From a virus: a stretch of 64,000 bases of DNA. Positions 40,344-46,679 of the stretch are shown here, piece by piece. A model generated the notes under the pieces. It saw only the letters and a program-made list of their open reading frames with translations. It did no database searches and was not told the DNA's origin. The stretch is from positions 1 to 64,000 of IMG/VR virus record IMGVR_UViG_3300012208_000003. The stretch is one strand, 5' to 3'. Positions within the stretch are counted from its first letter, which is position 1, and each line of letters opens with the position of its first letter. A program made the position numbers and the translations under genes.

Positions 40344-40514
40344 ATGTCTTTTAAGTTAAATCCGATGGATATTGACGGCCCAAATCGGCCTGACAATGCC
40401 ACACAGGCCGATTTTCGCGTCCCTTTCACCGATCCTGAGGTAGCTGATTATCCGGTTGGCATGAACGTATTAGATTTGAGCTGGCCAATCCCGCGATACA
40501 ATCAGCCGAACTAG
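40344..40514 (+). CDS. Small Y-x-QP family protein 1
   Basis: 56 aa (MSFKLNPMDIDGPNRPDNAT...). ADFRVPFTDPEVADYPVGMN and SWPIPRYNQPN copy the C-terminus of the protein at 39437 (PDFRVPSVNSLVADYPVGEN, DWPIPKHEEPK). Probably a split-off or duplicated tail domain of the fibre protein. Confidence 0.6.
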   Translation: MSFKLNPMDIDGPNRPDNATQADFRVPFTDPEVADYPVGMNVLDLSWPIPRYNQPN

Positions 40515-40523
40515 GAGATTCGC

Positions 40524-40796
40524 ATGGGAAATTACGTTCAGCCGGATTCTGATACGAAAAAAAATTCGCAAATAACGGTTCAGACAGGCATCAATGCGTT
40601 GATACCAGGTCCGGCACACGCCGGCAATCATACGCAAAGCGATTTTCGAAAGCCGACGATCGTGCCAACCCCGGGAACGGCAACGAAAAATCCGATCGCA
40701 TTGACATGGCCGCTGCCAGCATACGTTCAACCAAATAATGCGACGAGCGTCACCGGGTTAAAAGGTCCGATGGGAACAAGCAACAATCCTCATTAG
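40524..40796 (+). CDS. Small Y-x-QP family protein 2
   Basis: 90 aa; AGGAGATTCGC upstream. NYVQPDSDTKK, GNHTQSDFRKP and TWPLPAYVQPN show the same short repeats as its neighbours. Part of a tandem family of three small genes after the fibre gene; likely virion surface or decoration proteins. Confidence 0.6.
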   Translation: MGNYVQPDSDTKKNSQITVQTGINALIPGPAHAGNHTQSDFRKPTIVPTPGTATKNPIALTWPLPAYVQPNNATSVTGLKGPMGTSNNPH

Positions 40797-40808
40797 GAGA
40801 ATGAAAAA

Positions 40809-41063
40809 ATGCCGAACTATTCTCAACCTAACTCAGGCAATCCAGTCTTGGATTCGCGCGTCGGTGTTATCGCCGTGACTGGCAATGCTTTCGTGAATGG
40901 GCCGGTTTCGCCAGGAAATCACATCCAGCCGAACACTAGCGCTCCTCCTGCTAACCGGCATGGTGCCAATTTTGCCGTGGGCGGTAACCCGATGAATATC
41001 GGAACGGTGACACGGTATGTGCAACCAATTTCCGCCAAGGAATTCCCGTCCGGTAAAATATAA
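40809..41063 (+). CDS. Small Y-x-QP family protein 3
   Basis: 84 aa; AGGAGAATGAAAAA upstream. NYSQPNSGNPVLDSR, GNHIQPNTSAPP and RYVQPISAKEF continue the Y-x-QP pattern. Last gene before the tRNA array. Confidence 0.6.
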   Translation: MPNYSQPNSGNPVLDSRVGVIAVTGNAFVNGPVSPGNHIQPNTSAPPANRHGANFAVGGNPMNIGTVTRYVQPISAKEFPSGKI

Positions 41064-41066
41064 ACT

Positions 41067-41096
41067 TTCCCCATAAGTTTCCAGTCGTGCTAGTCT
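41067..41096 (+). promoter_or_regulatory. Promoter candidate of the tRNA array
   Basis: TTCCCC at 41067-41072, an 18-base spacer and TAGTCT at 41091-41096, seven bases before the first tRNA. Both boxes are weak. Confidence 0.4.
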
Positions 41097-41103
41097 ATTT
41101 CTC

Positions 41104-41176
41104 GGGCGCGTAGCTCACTTGGGAGAGCGCGGGCTTTGCATCCCCGAGGCAGTCGGTTCGATTCCGATCGCGTCCA
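41104..41176 (+). tRNA. tRNA-Ala(TGC)
   Basis: Acceptor GGGCGCG/CGCGTCC, D arm GCTC-ACTTGGGA-GAGC, anticodon loop TTTGCAT (TGC at 41137-41139), T arm GTCGG-TTCGATT-CCGAT. One C-C mismatch closes the anticodon stem. CCA is not encoded. Confidence 0.85.
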
Positions 41177-41187
41177 CAGATTTATAT

Positions 41188-41261
41188 GGCGTCGTAGGGA
41201 AACGGTTTAACCCGCTTGTTTTGGGTACAAGAGATTGTCGGTTCGAATCCGACCGACGCCA
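41188..41261 (+). tRNA. tRNA-Pro(TGG)
   Basis: Acceptor GGCGTCG/CGACGCC; D arm GGG...CCC; anticodon stem CTTGT/ACAAG with loop TTTGGGT (TGG at 41222-41224); T loop TTCGAAT. Confidence 0.9.
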
Positions 41262-41272
41262 CTTTTTGTGAT

Positions 41273-41406
41273 CCGCCGCGTGGCCTAGCGTTCAAGGCTC
41301 TAGGAGTGGTGGGTAGCGCGTGGTCCAACGTGAGAGCCTTCTCTGGGCTTAGTGGTTGGCTCTCGTTCGGGACGGATAAGCTTAGGCACTCCTAGAAAAA
41401 AATTTT
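41273..41406 (+). ncRNA. Unassigned structured RNA inside the tRNA array
   Basis: Starts like a tRNA (TGGCC-TAGCGTTCAA-GGC resembles the D arm of the tRNA-Tyr here) but continues into a long hairpin: TCTAGGAGTG (41299-41308) pairs perfectly with CACTCCTAGA (41387-41396), with an inner GAGAGCC/GGCTCTC helix (41332-41338 with 41358-41364), and ends AAAAAATTTT. No T arm or matching acceptor is present. It may be a tRNA with a large insertion in the anticodon stem that has lost its 3' half, or a separate small RNA. Confidence 0.45.
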
Positions 41407-41410
41407 ACGG

Positions 41411-41482
41411 CCCGCGTTAGCTCAATGGTAGAGCCCCGGCTTGAAGCACCGGTAATGTTCGGTTCGATTCCGATACGCGGGA
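41411..41482 (+). tRNA. tRNA-Phe(GAA)
   Basis: Acceptor CCCGCGT/ACGCGGG, D arm GCTC-AATGGTA-GAGC, anticodon loop TTGAAGC (GAA at 41443-41445), T loop TTCGATT. One C-A mismatch at the base of the anticodon loop, as in the Ala gene. Confidence 0.85.
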
Positions 41483-41494
41483 TCAAGAGTTTGT

Positions 41495-41567
41495 GGCCCT
41501 GTTACCGTAACGGATAGCGGTCTTGAGTTCTAATCAAGATGTGCGAGTTCGAATCTCGCCAGGGCCT
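41495..41567 (+). tRNA. tRNA-Arg(TCT)
   Basis: Acceptor GGCCCTG/CAGGGCC, anticodon stem CTTGA/TCAAG with loop GTTCTAA (TCT at 41529-41531), T loop TTCGAAT. Reads AGA codons. Confidence 0.88.
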
Positions 41568-41575
41568 CCAAGTTT

Positions 41576-41664
41576 GGAGTCGTGGCCGAGTTGACTTAGG
41601 CACCGGGCTGTAGCCCCGGAGTCCCATCGGGACCTAGACGAAGGTTAGAGCCCTTCCGACTCCA
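41576..41664 (+). tRNA. tRNA-Tyr(GTA)
   Basis: Type II tRNA: acceptor GGAGTCG/CGACTCC, anticodon stem CCGGG with loop CTGTAGC (GTA at 41610-41612), long variable arm (GTCCCATCGGGAC), T arm with TTAGAGC-type loop that is slightly unusual. Confidence 0.85.
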
Positions 41665-41672
41665 CCAGATTT

Positions 41673-41745
41673 GGGTGCGTAGCTCAGTTGGCAGAGCATT
41701 CGATTCTTAATCGACAGGTCGTGAGTTCAAAACTCACCGCACCCA
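41673..41745 (+). tRNA. tRNA-Lys(CTT)
   Basis: Acceptor GGGTGCG/CGCACCC, D arm GCTC-AGTTGGCA-GAGC, anticodon loop TTCTTAA (CTT at 41706-41708), T loop TTCAAAA. Second Lys(CTT)-type anticodon loop in the window; the first is in the permuted locus. Confidence 0.88.
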
Positions 41746-41753
41746 CCAAGTTT

Positions 41754-41826
41754 GGCTCTGTAGCTCAGCAGGAAGAGCAGCGGGCTCATAATCCGCGCGC
41801 CGTTGGTTCGAATCCAACCAGAGCCA
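41754..41826 (+). tRNA. tRNA-Met(CAT)
   Basis: Acceptor GGCTCTG/CAGAGCC, D arm GCTC-AGCAGGAA-GAGC, anticodon loop CTCATAA (CAT at 41787-41789), T arm GTTGG-TTCGAAT-CCAAC. Could be elongator Met or, if lysidine-modified, Ile2. Confidence 0.9.
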
Positions 41827-41845
41827 CCAGGTTGGACAGGTGTTC

Positions 41846-41938
41846 GGGAGGTTAGCCTCAATTGGTAAGGCAGCGGACCTGAAACCCGCCGATGGTCGGC
41901 GAACCCGGCCAATGTGAGTTCGAATCTCACACCTCCCG
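41846..41938 (+). tRNA. tRNA-Ser(TGA), with C33
   Basis: Type II tRNA: acceptor GGGAGGT/ACCTCCC, long variable arm (GATGGTCGGC...), T loop TTCGAAT. The anticodon loop reads CCTGAAA, giving anticodon TGA but C instead of the usual U at position 33, and the stem is closed by an A-C mismatch. A functional defect or modification is possible. Confidence 0.75.
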
Positions 41939-42011
41939 CCAAATTCAAGCGTAGTTATAAATTGCCATACCACCAGTTGAGGATAGTTGACATCAGAACT
42001 ACAACTGCTTG

Positions 42012-42239
42012 ATGATGGCGTTCATGGCGCAAGCAGCGCCCAACGTCAGCTTCGATATTCACCGCACGCTGGTCTCGCCGGAGAGCCAAGCTAAAATTAT
42101 CCATTTGCTGTTCGTGCAACAATTGAGTGTAGACACGGTAGCTCGCCGTTTCGGCGTTGGTCGCACTACTATTCGGAGGATTCAAACTGCTTATTGTGAG
42201 AAAATAGCGGCAGGAAGGACCGATGGCCATGGACACTGA
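42012..42239 (+). CDS. Small helix-turn-helix protein
   Basis: About 75 aa; start among several ATGs at 42012-42024, no good ribosome site. VDTVARRFGVGRTTIRRIQT is a classic helix-turn-helix. It overlaps the next gene by 17 bases. A regulator or resolvase-type DNA-binding fragment. Confidence 0.55.
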   Translation: MMAFMAQAAPNVSFDIHRTLVSPESQAKIIHLLFVQQLSVDTVARRFGVGRTTIRRIQTAYCEKIAAGRTDGHGH

Positions 42240-42822
42240 AAAACCGACAACGGTGAGAACGATTCCCATCGGCGATCTCTTGCCCGACGAGGCCAACGCA
42301 AACCGCGGAACCCCGCGAGGCCGGAAGCTCCTGAAAAATTCCATCAAGAAACTTGGCGCGGGCCGCTCGATCCTGGTCGATAAAAACTTCACAACTCTGG
42401 CAGGTAACAAGACCTTGGAGGAAGCCAAGAAACAAGGCTATACGCGCGTAACGGTTGTCGATACTGACGGTAAAACACTTGTGGCTGTGCGGCGAACCGA
42501 TCTGGACATACAGGACAAGAAAGCACAAGAATTGGCTTTGTTCGACAATCGCTCAAGTGAATTGGACCTAAGTTGGGACCCGGAAATACTAAGTCAGACA
42601 GAAGCCGACTTGACGGAATTGTTCGAGCCTTTGGAGCTCGAGAAGCTTTTGAATGAAGGAAAGAACACCCGGGAGCCCGAGGCGATCGATTTGCAGCCGC
42701 CGCCGAAAATGGTTTGGATTCTACTCGGCATTCCGTTCAACCGTTTTGATCTAGTCCGGGAAAATCTCGCGGCATTGGAAAGTGAAGCAGAAATTTCTGT
42801 GCAGTCAGCAAGAAACGAATAA
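42223..42822 (+). CDS. ParB/sulfiredoxin-like domain protein
   Basis: 199 aa. VRTIPIGDLLPDEANANRGT, LVDKNFTTLAGNKTLEEAKKQ and LALFDNRSSELDLSWD give the ParB N-terminal (nuclease/CTPase-like) fold as found in many phage proteins next to methyltransferases or terminases. No helix-turn-helix follows, so it is unlikely to be a partition protein. Confidence 0.75.
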   Translation: MAMDTEKPTTVRTIPIGDLLPDEANANRGTPRGRKLLKNSIKKLGAGRSILVDKNFTTLAGNKTLEEAKKQGYTRVTVVDTDGKTLVAVRRTDLDIQDKKAQELALFDNRSSELDLSWDPEILSQTEADLTELFEPLELEKLLNEGKNTREPEAIDLQPPPKMVWILLGIPFNRFDLVRENLAALESEAEISVQSARNE

Positions 42823-42837
42823 GATTCAGGAGGTATC

Positions 42838-43116
42838 ATGGGAACACGCTCACGTTCATTGCGGCCGCAAGATGAAGAAGAAGATTCGCCGGCCACTCCT
42901 GCTCCGGCATTACAAAAAGAAGCAGATCCAATGCTAACACCGCCATGGTCAGTGCCAGCCTCGCCACAACCGGAAGTGGTCCCCATTGTTGACCAAACTC
43001 CTGCGTCTCCACCAGCTCCAAAGGTCGGGCTATTCTGTCAAGCATGCGGCAGTTCCGCCGTAGGCATTGCTGGCGGGATGAGGCGCTGCAATCAGTGTGG
43101 CAACTCCTGGGCATAG
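42838..43116 (+). CDS. Zinc-ribbon protein with disordered N-terminus
   Basis: 92 aa; CAGGAGGTATC upstream. Sixty Pro/Ala-rich residues then FCQACGSSAVGIAGGMRRCN with a final CxxC: a C-terminal zinc ribbon. Unknown partner. Confidence 0.65.
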   Translation: MGTRSRSLRPQDEEEDSPATPAPALQKEADPMLTPPWSVPASPQPEVVPIVDQTPASPPAPKVGLFCQACGSSAVGIAGGMRRCNQCGNSWA

Positions 43117-43510
43117 ACACACAATCCAAATTAAGGGGGAATCCCAGCGTTCGAGGCTGGAATATGAACTTATGAACGCTGGGGATACTGGGGACAATAA
43201 AGAGCTCATCTTCAAGGAAATTCTTCCCGAAGAGCGTATAGCCAGGCTAGTGATGATCTTGGCAGAAACTCCCAATTTTACTGCTTTAACTATGACCGAA
43301 ATGGCCGCGGTAATATCGCCCTATGTACAACTCGAGATCCTGGATGCCCGACATCAGGAACGCGTTCTATGTCTGACGGATTTCTACAATTTGCGCGAGA
43401 AATTGATTAAAAGAGAGCGGGACTCTTTCCAAACAAAGAGCGAGCTGATCGCACAGATTCTAGCGCGCCCAGAAGCCAAGACCCTCGGCTTTCTCTACGA
43501 TAAGAGTTAA
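43097..43510 (+). CDS. Hypothetical 137-aa protein
   Basis: Start uncertain (GTG 43097, or ATG 43172; a GGGGGA lies at 43132 with no well-placed start). The core ELIFKEILPEERIARLVMIL...EILDARHQERVLCLTDFYNL is helical. No known family. Confidence 0.55.
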   Translation: MATPGHRHTIQIKGESQRSRLEYELMNAGDTGDNKELIFKEILPEERIARLVMILAETPNFTALTMTEMAAVISPYVQLEILDARHQERVLCLTDFYNLREKLIKRERDSFQTKSELIAQILARPEAKTLGFLYDKS

Positions 43511-43760
43511 GCCTTAATTTAGCCTTACTTCAGCATGGTACGCAGTTTGGTAATTCTCAAATTAGAGTACTATCTAGTTACAACTAAACACAGTTGTCAT
43601 AAACCTACCCTCTATCTACTTTCGCTTTCCCTTCTCCCGCCCTTCCTGTCTTTCCTCTTGTCTAAACCTACAGGCTAGGTTATAATAGACTCCAAAGTAA
43701 GAGTTTACCTCCACCAATGCGAGCTAGACCAAAGCATTCAGGGAGGATGGAGAAAAGAAA
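43511..43760 (+). other. Gap with strong promoter and pyrimidine tract
   Basis: 250 bases without a gene. A pyrimidine-rich run (CTTTCGCTTTCCCTTCTCCC and on) at about 43620-43657 precedes the promoter at 43658-43686. No hairpin of note. Confidence 0.5.
43658..43686 (+). promoter_or_regulatory. Strong sigma70-type promoter
   Basis: TTGTCT at 43658-43663, a 17-base spacer and a consensus TATAAT at 43681-43686. It probably drives the operon from 43761 onward. Confidence 0.75.
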
Positions 43761-44063
43761 ATGGCGATGGCAAAAAGGATTCGACGGGAATTAGGCAAGA
43801 GCCGAGAATTGCTCTGGCTTTTGCTCGATGGTAAGAAATGCTTCTTCTGCAAGAAACTGCTGCTGGAATCTCCTGGTACAAAAATTCGTTTTGGGAATTC
43901 CACTGCGCCGCCGTTGGACCTGGATATCACCTTGCACCACAAAGATGGGAACCATGCGAACAATGGCAAGTTTGGGAACCGCAAGAATGTCGATCTGTCA
44001 CATGCCTCGTGTCACAAAACGTTCCATGCGAATGAAGTATTCCGGACATGGAGGGCAGCATGA
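43761..44063 (+). CDS. HNH-like endonuclease
   Basis: 100 aa. CFFCKKLLLESPG zinc pair, then DITLHHKDGNHANN (HH of the HNH core) and LSHASCHKTFHANE with the closing Cys/His ligands. Small free-standing HNH nuclease, first gene after the strong promoter. Confidence 0.78.
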   Translation: MAMAKRIRRELGKSRELLWLLLDGKKCFFCKKLLLESPGTKIRFGNSTAPPLDLDITLHHKDGNHANNGKFGNRKNVDLSHASCHKTFHANEVFRTWRAA

Positions 44064-44272
44064 ACATCTTGCATTCGAAGCTGGAAGATGGCGTGCGCAA
44101 ATTCACGGTCCAATCCCTGAGCGATGCGCGCCGTCATTACATCATCACCCGCCGCGCAACCAATAAATGGCAGTGTTCCTGCCCACGCTGGATTTATGGC
44201 GTGAAACAAACCGATGGGACGCGCCGTCGCGAATCGTGCAAACACATCCTTGCTATCCGGGAGATGGTATGA
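44060..44272 (+). CDS. SWIM zinc-finger protein 1
   Basis: 70 aa, ATGA-coupled. WQCSCPRWIYGVKQTDGTRR followed by ESCKHILAI has the CxC...CxH spacing of a SWIM finger. One of three such short proteins here (others at 48241 and 63412). SWIM domains bind DNA or proteins. Confidence 0.72.
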   Translation: MNILHSKLEDGVRKFTVQSLSDARRHYIITRRATNKWQCSCPRWIYGVKQTDGTRRRESCKHILAIREMV

Positions 44273-44808
44273 CAAATCCTATGGTACGCAGTTTGGTTCC
44301 CCCTGAAAATATCCTCGCCAATATCCCTAAGACGAAGCAGGATACATTCTTTCTTCTCGATAGGGTACAGCGGCACCTAGAAAAGTCCGGCCGGAAGGAT
44401 TGCCAGGTGTTCGTTAGTCCACAAGAGACGAGCGCCATCATTCAGAAGTTAATCGCCAAGGTTTCGCAGAAATGGGTTCGCAACGCGAAAACTTCCAGAA
44501 AAGACTTGCAAACTTTCCGGCGCGCCAAGCGCCGCGTCCGCCGCGTCCAATACAAAGATAAAGTGCAAGTCTTTATCAAGGCGACGGTCCCTGCACTGCG
44601 GGCATCCTTGCCGAAGATACACGGCCAGGGTTTCCTCTCTAAACCCGTCGCAGTTTATCCCTACCGTCCGATGGATACATTCCTGGGCGGTCACCGCGTC
44701 AACGTCTATCGCCAGGGTTCGCGATTTGACGTGATAGACGGTCTTTGCGGAATTCCAATTCTCGCTGGGCTCACGCGCCGTGGGCTCAAGAAAGTGGTGC
44801 AATGGTGA
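44269..44808 (+). CDS. Hypothetical basic 179-aa protein
   Basis: ATG overlaps the previous stop. A central very basic segment (RKDLQTFRRAKRRVRRVQYKDK) suggests nucleic-acid contact. The rest has no recognisable motif. Confidence 0.65.
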   Translation: MTNPMVRSLVPPENILANIPKTKQDTFFLLDRVQRHLEKSGRKDCQVFVSPQETSAIIQKLIAKVSQKWVRNAKTSRKDLQTFRRAKRRVRRVQYKDKVQVFIKATVPALRASLPKIHGQGFLSKPVAVYPYRPMDTFLGGHRVNVYRQGSRFDVIDGLCGIPILAGLTRRGLKKVVQW

Positions 44809-44993
44809 GACCGACATACATTCTCTGCTATTGCGGCCTGTACCATCCGGTCGATGCTGACAAATTATTTGATTCTCCGAACCATCCGGTCACAAAGATT
44901 CCATGGTTGCGTTTTACAGCCGCAGAACTTGATGGGATGCACGGACGTGGCCAATGGGCTGTGACAAAGGAAGTGAAGCCATGCGACGAATAG
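44802..44993 (+). CDS. Hypothetical 63-aa protein
   Basis: MVRPTYILCYCGLYHPVDAD; overlaps its neighbours on both sides. Two Cys (CYC) near the start. Unknown. Confidence 0.55.
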   Translation: MVRPTYILCYCGLYHPVDADKLFDSPNHPVTKIPWLRFTAAELDGMHGRGQWAVTKEVKPCDE

Positions 44994-45448
44994 ATAAATG
45001 GAACAACCAAAAACGCAATGCGTGCCTCAGCGAATTCCGCCGCATGATCGCCGGATGCCGCGAGGCGCAAATCGAGAACGCCATAACTGCGGGCCGGTCT
45101 TTGGCGAAGCTGATGCTTGATGGCCACGTTACCATCACCGGGATCGATGGCGTTCAAATGGAGCGGTTCCGGCGCCGGTACGCAGTTGTGCCGCATCTGA
45201 AGCACGTTATGTATGCCGTGGCGACTGGCCAGCTCACTGACGATTTATTGGAACAGCGCCTGAACCGCAAATTCCCAGCCTACCGATTGCCGAGCGGACG
45301 TCTGCGCTTGGTCGCCCGATGCGCGCTTTGTTCGAAGCGCACTTGCCGGTGCGTTCCAGCCGACACCCGGCCAGCAAAACAGCGCAAGCAATCACCGGCG
45401 CATCCGTTGGTTGGCACAGTGGTTTCCGTCCGTGGTTTGAACCAGTAA
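44981..45448 (+). CDS. Hypothetical 155-aa protein
   Basis: Begins MRRIDKWNNQKRNACLSEFR. C-terminal CALCSKRTCRC cluster may bind a metal. Helical N-terminal domain. No known family. Confidence 0.6.
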   Translation: MRRIDKWNNQKRNACLSEFRRMIAGCREAQIENAITAGRSLAKLMLDGHVTITGIDGVQMERFRRRYAVVPHLKHVMYAVATGQLTDDLLEQRLNRKFPAYRLPSGRLRLVARCALCSKRTCRCVPADTRPAKQRKQSPAHPLVGTVVSVRGLNQ

Positions 45449-45460
45449 AAGGAGAAACGA

Positions 45461-45667
45461 ATGAACACATGCAAATTCTGCGAATTCACCTGGACGGAAA
45501 ACCATCCATGCGAGCGCGGGATGGACTATGAGACGGGCGAAGTCTATTACTGCGGCTTTCAAGCTTGCCCGATGTGTGGCGCATGCCAAGGCCGCAATGA
45601 CATTTCTCCCGAGTCCATCCGTTCTGCGAAACACATAAGGGCTATTCGGGAAGGGCATTCGTCATGA
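45461..45667 (+). CDS. Small zinc protein
   Basis: 68 aa; AAAAGGAGAAACGA upstream. CKFCEFTWTENHPC and CPMCGACQG clusters. ATGA-coupled to the next gene. Confidence 0.6.
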   Translation: MNTCKFCEFTWTENHPCERGMDYETGEVYYCGFQACPMCGACQGRNDISPESIRSAKHIRAIREGHSS

Positions 45668-46038
45668 AACTCAAACGGATTAGTTTTATGCGTGTCGATA
45701 ACCGCATCGGGCTTGGCGATGCTTTGCCGAATCTGGCCGACATGTTGCGCTACGATGTGGCATTTCAATGCCAGGCTGACCCGCACTTGATCGCTTTCCC
45801 GGTATTCCAGACAAAGGATGGCAACCTGGGCGGTACGATCACTCATGGCCGCTGGGCTTCCTTCGGAGTACTGGTCAAGTATTTGACGGATGCGCAAGAC
45901 GCTCTGGCCAGAGGTTATGACAAAAGCCAATGGATAACGTTTCGCCATCCGCGAATATTCGGCCAGTTAGATTACGGGAAGCTGGTTCCCATCACTCTCG
46001 AAGCCTATTGCCAAGCCAAAGACCCAAGAGACCTTTAG
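45664..46038 (+). CDS. Hypothetical 124-aa protein
   Basis: MKLKRISFMRVDNRIGLGDA; compact alpha/beta sequence ending CQAKDPRDL. No motif recognised. Confidence 0.6.
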   Translation: MKLKRISFMRVDNRIGLGDALPNLADMLRYDVAFQCQADPHLIAFPVFQTKDGNLGGTITHGRWASFGVLVKYLTDAQDALARGYDKSQWITFRHPRIFGQLDYGKLVPITLEAYCQAKDPRDL

Positions 46039-46163
46039 CCTAGCCGCGCTGTATGCGACGTTCAAAAAAAGTCACTCACTGTGCGATATTTCTGCCCAAA
46101 ACAGTATATGCAGCATTACAGCGTAGCGCATGACGCCGAACATGCGCAAAGGGAGAAACGATA

Positions 46164-46520
46164 ATGGGAAACATTCCTCCAGATGAACAGCAGATTCCAG
46201 AACCAGAGCCGGAAGAAGACCTCCGACAATTCTTCGATAGTTCAGAGCAAGTACTCGCGATGAGCATCCAGAAGACTGGCATGAAACAGTTATGGGAACG
46301 CCAGACGTTTTTCAGCACCTATGAATCGCGGCTGCAGGCGCTTGCCGTGCGGCACAATCTGGAGCCGGCCATCCTCAAAGCATTGGTCGAAGACGCCTTC
46401 GGAACGTGCGATACTCCTCCTGCCGAGCAAGAGGCTAAGTTAGCGCTGATGAAACTAGCTAAACTGAAGATCGGGCCTTGCTCCGTGAATTGGCTCTTCC
46501 AAGTCCACATTCTAAAATAG
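46164..46520 (+). CDS. Hypothetical protein sharing a segment with the AAA+ ATPase
   Basis: 118 aa; leader AAAGGGAGAAACGATAATG. Residues about 27-45 (SEQVLAMSIQKTGMKQLWER) match the downstream ATPase (AEQVCAMSIRKTGM, then QLWERK). The two probably share this helix through duplication, or interact through a common partner. Otherwise helical and acidic. Confidence 0.6.
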   Translation: MGNIPPDEQQIPEPEPEEDLRQFFDSSEQVLAMSIQKTGMKQLWERQTFFSTYESRLQALAVRHNLEPAILKALVEDAFGTCDTPPAEQEAKLALMKLAKLKIGPCSVNWLFQVHILK

Positions 46521-46528
46521 GAGCGAAG

Positions 46529-46648
46529 ATGACCGAAACCATGAATGAAATCCGCATCCGCGGCTGGCAGGTTCTTTTCGTGATGGGCGTGCTGTTGCTC
46601 GAGACCTGGTGGATTGTCAAATCGGTGGCCGATAGCATCGGCTACTAA
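46529..46648 (+). CDS. 39-aa single-span membrane peptide
   Basis: MTETMNEIRIRGWQVLFVMG continues into one transmembrane helix (LLLETWWIVKSVA). AATAGGAGCGAAG upstream. Too short for a confident function. Confidence 0.5.
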   Translation: MTETMNEIRIRGWQVLFVMGVLLLETWWIVKSVADSIGY

Positions 46649-46679
46649 AACAAAATCAAACAAAAAAGGGAGAAACAAA

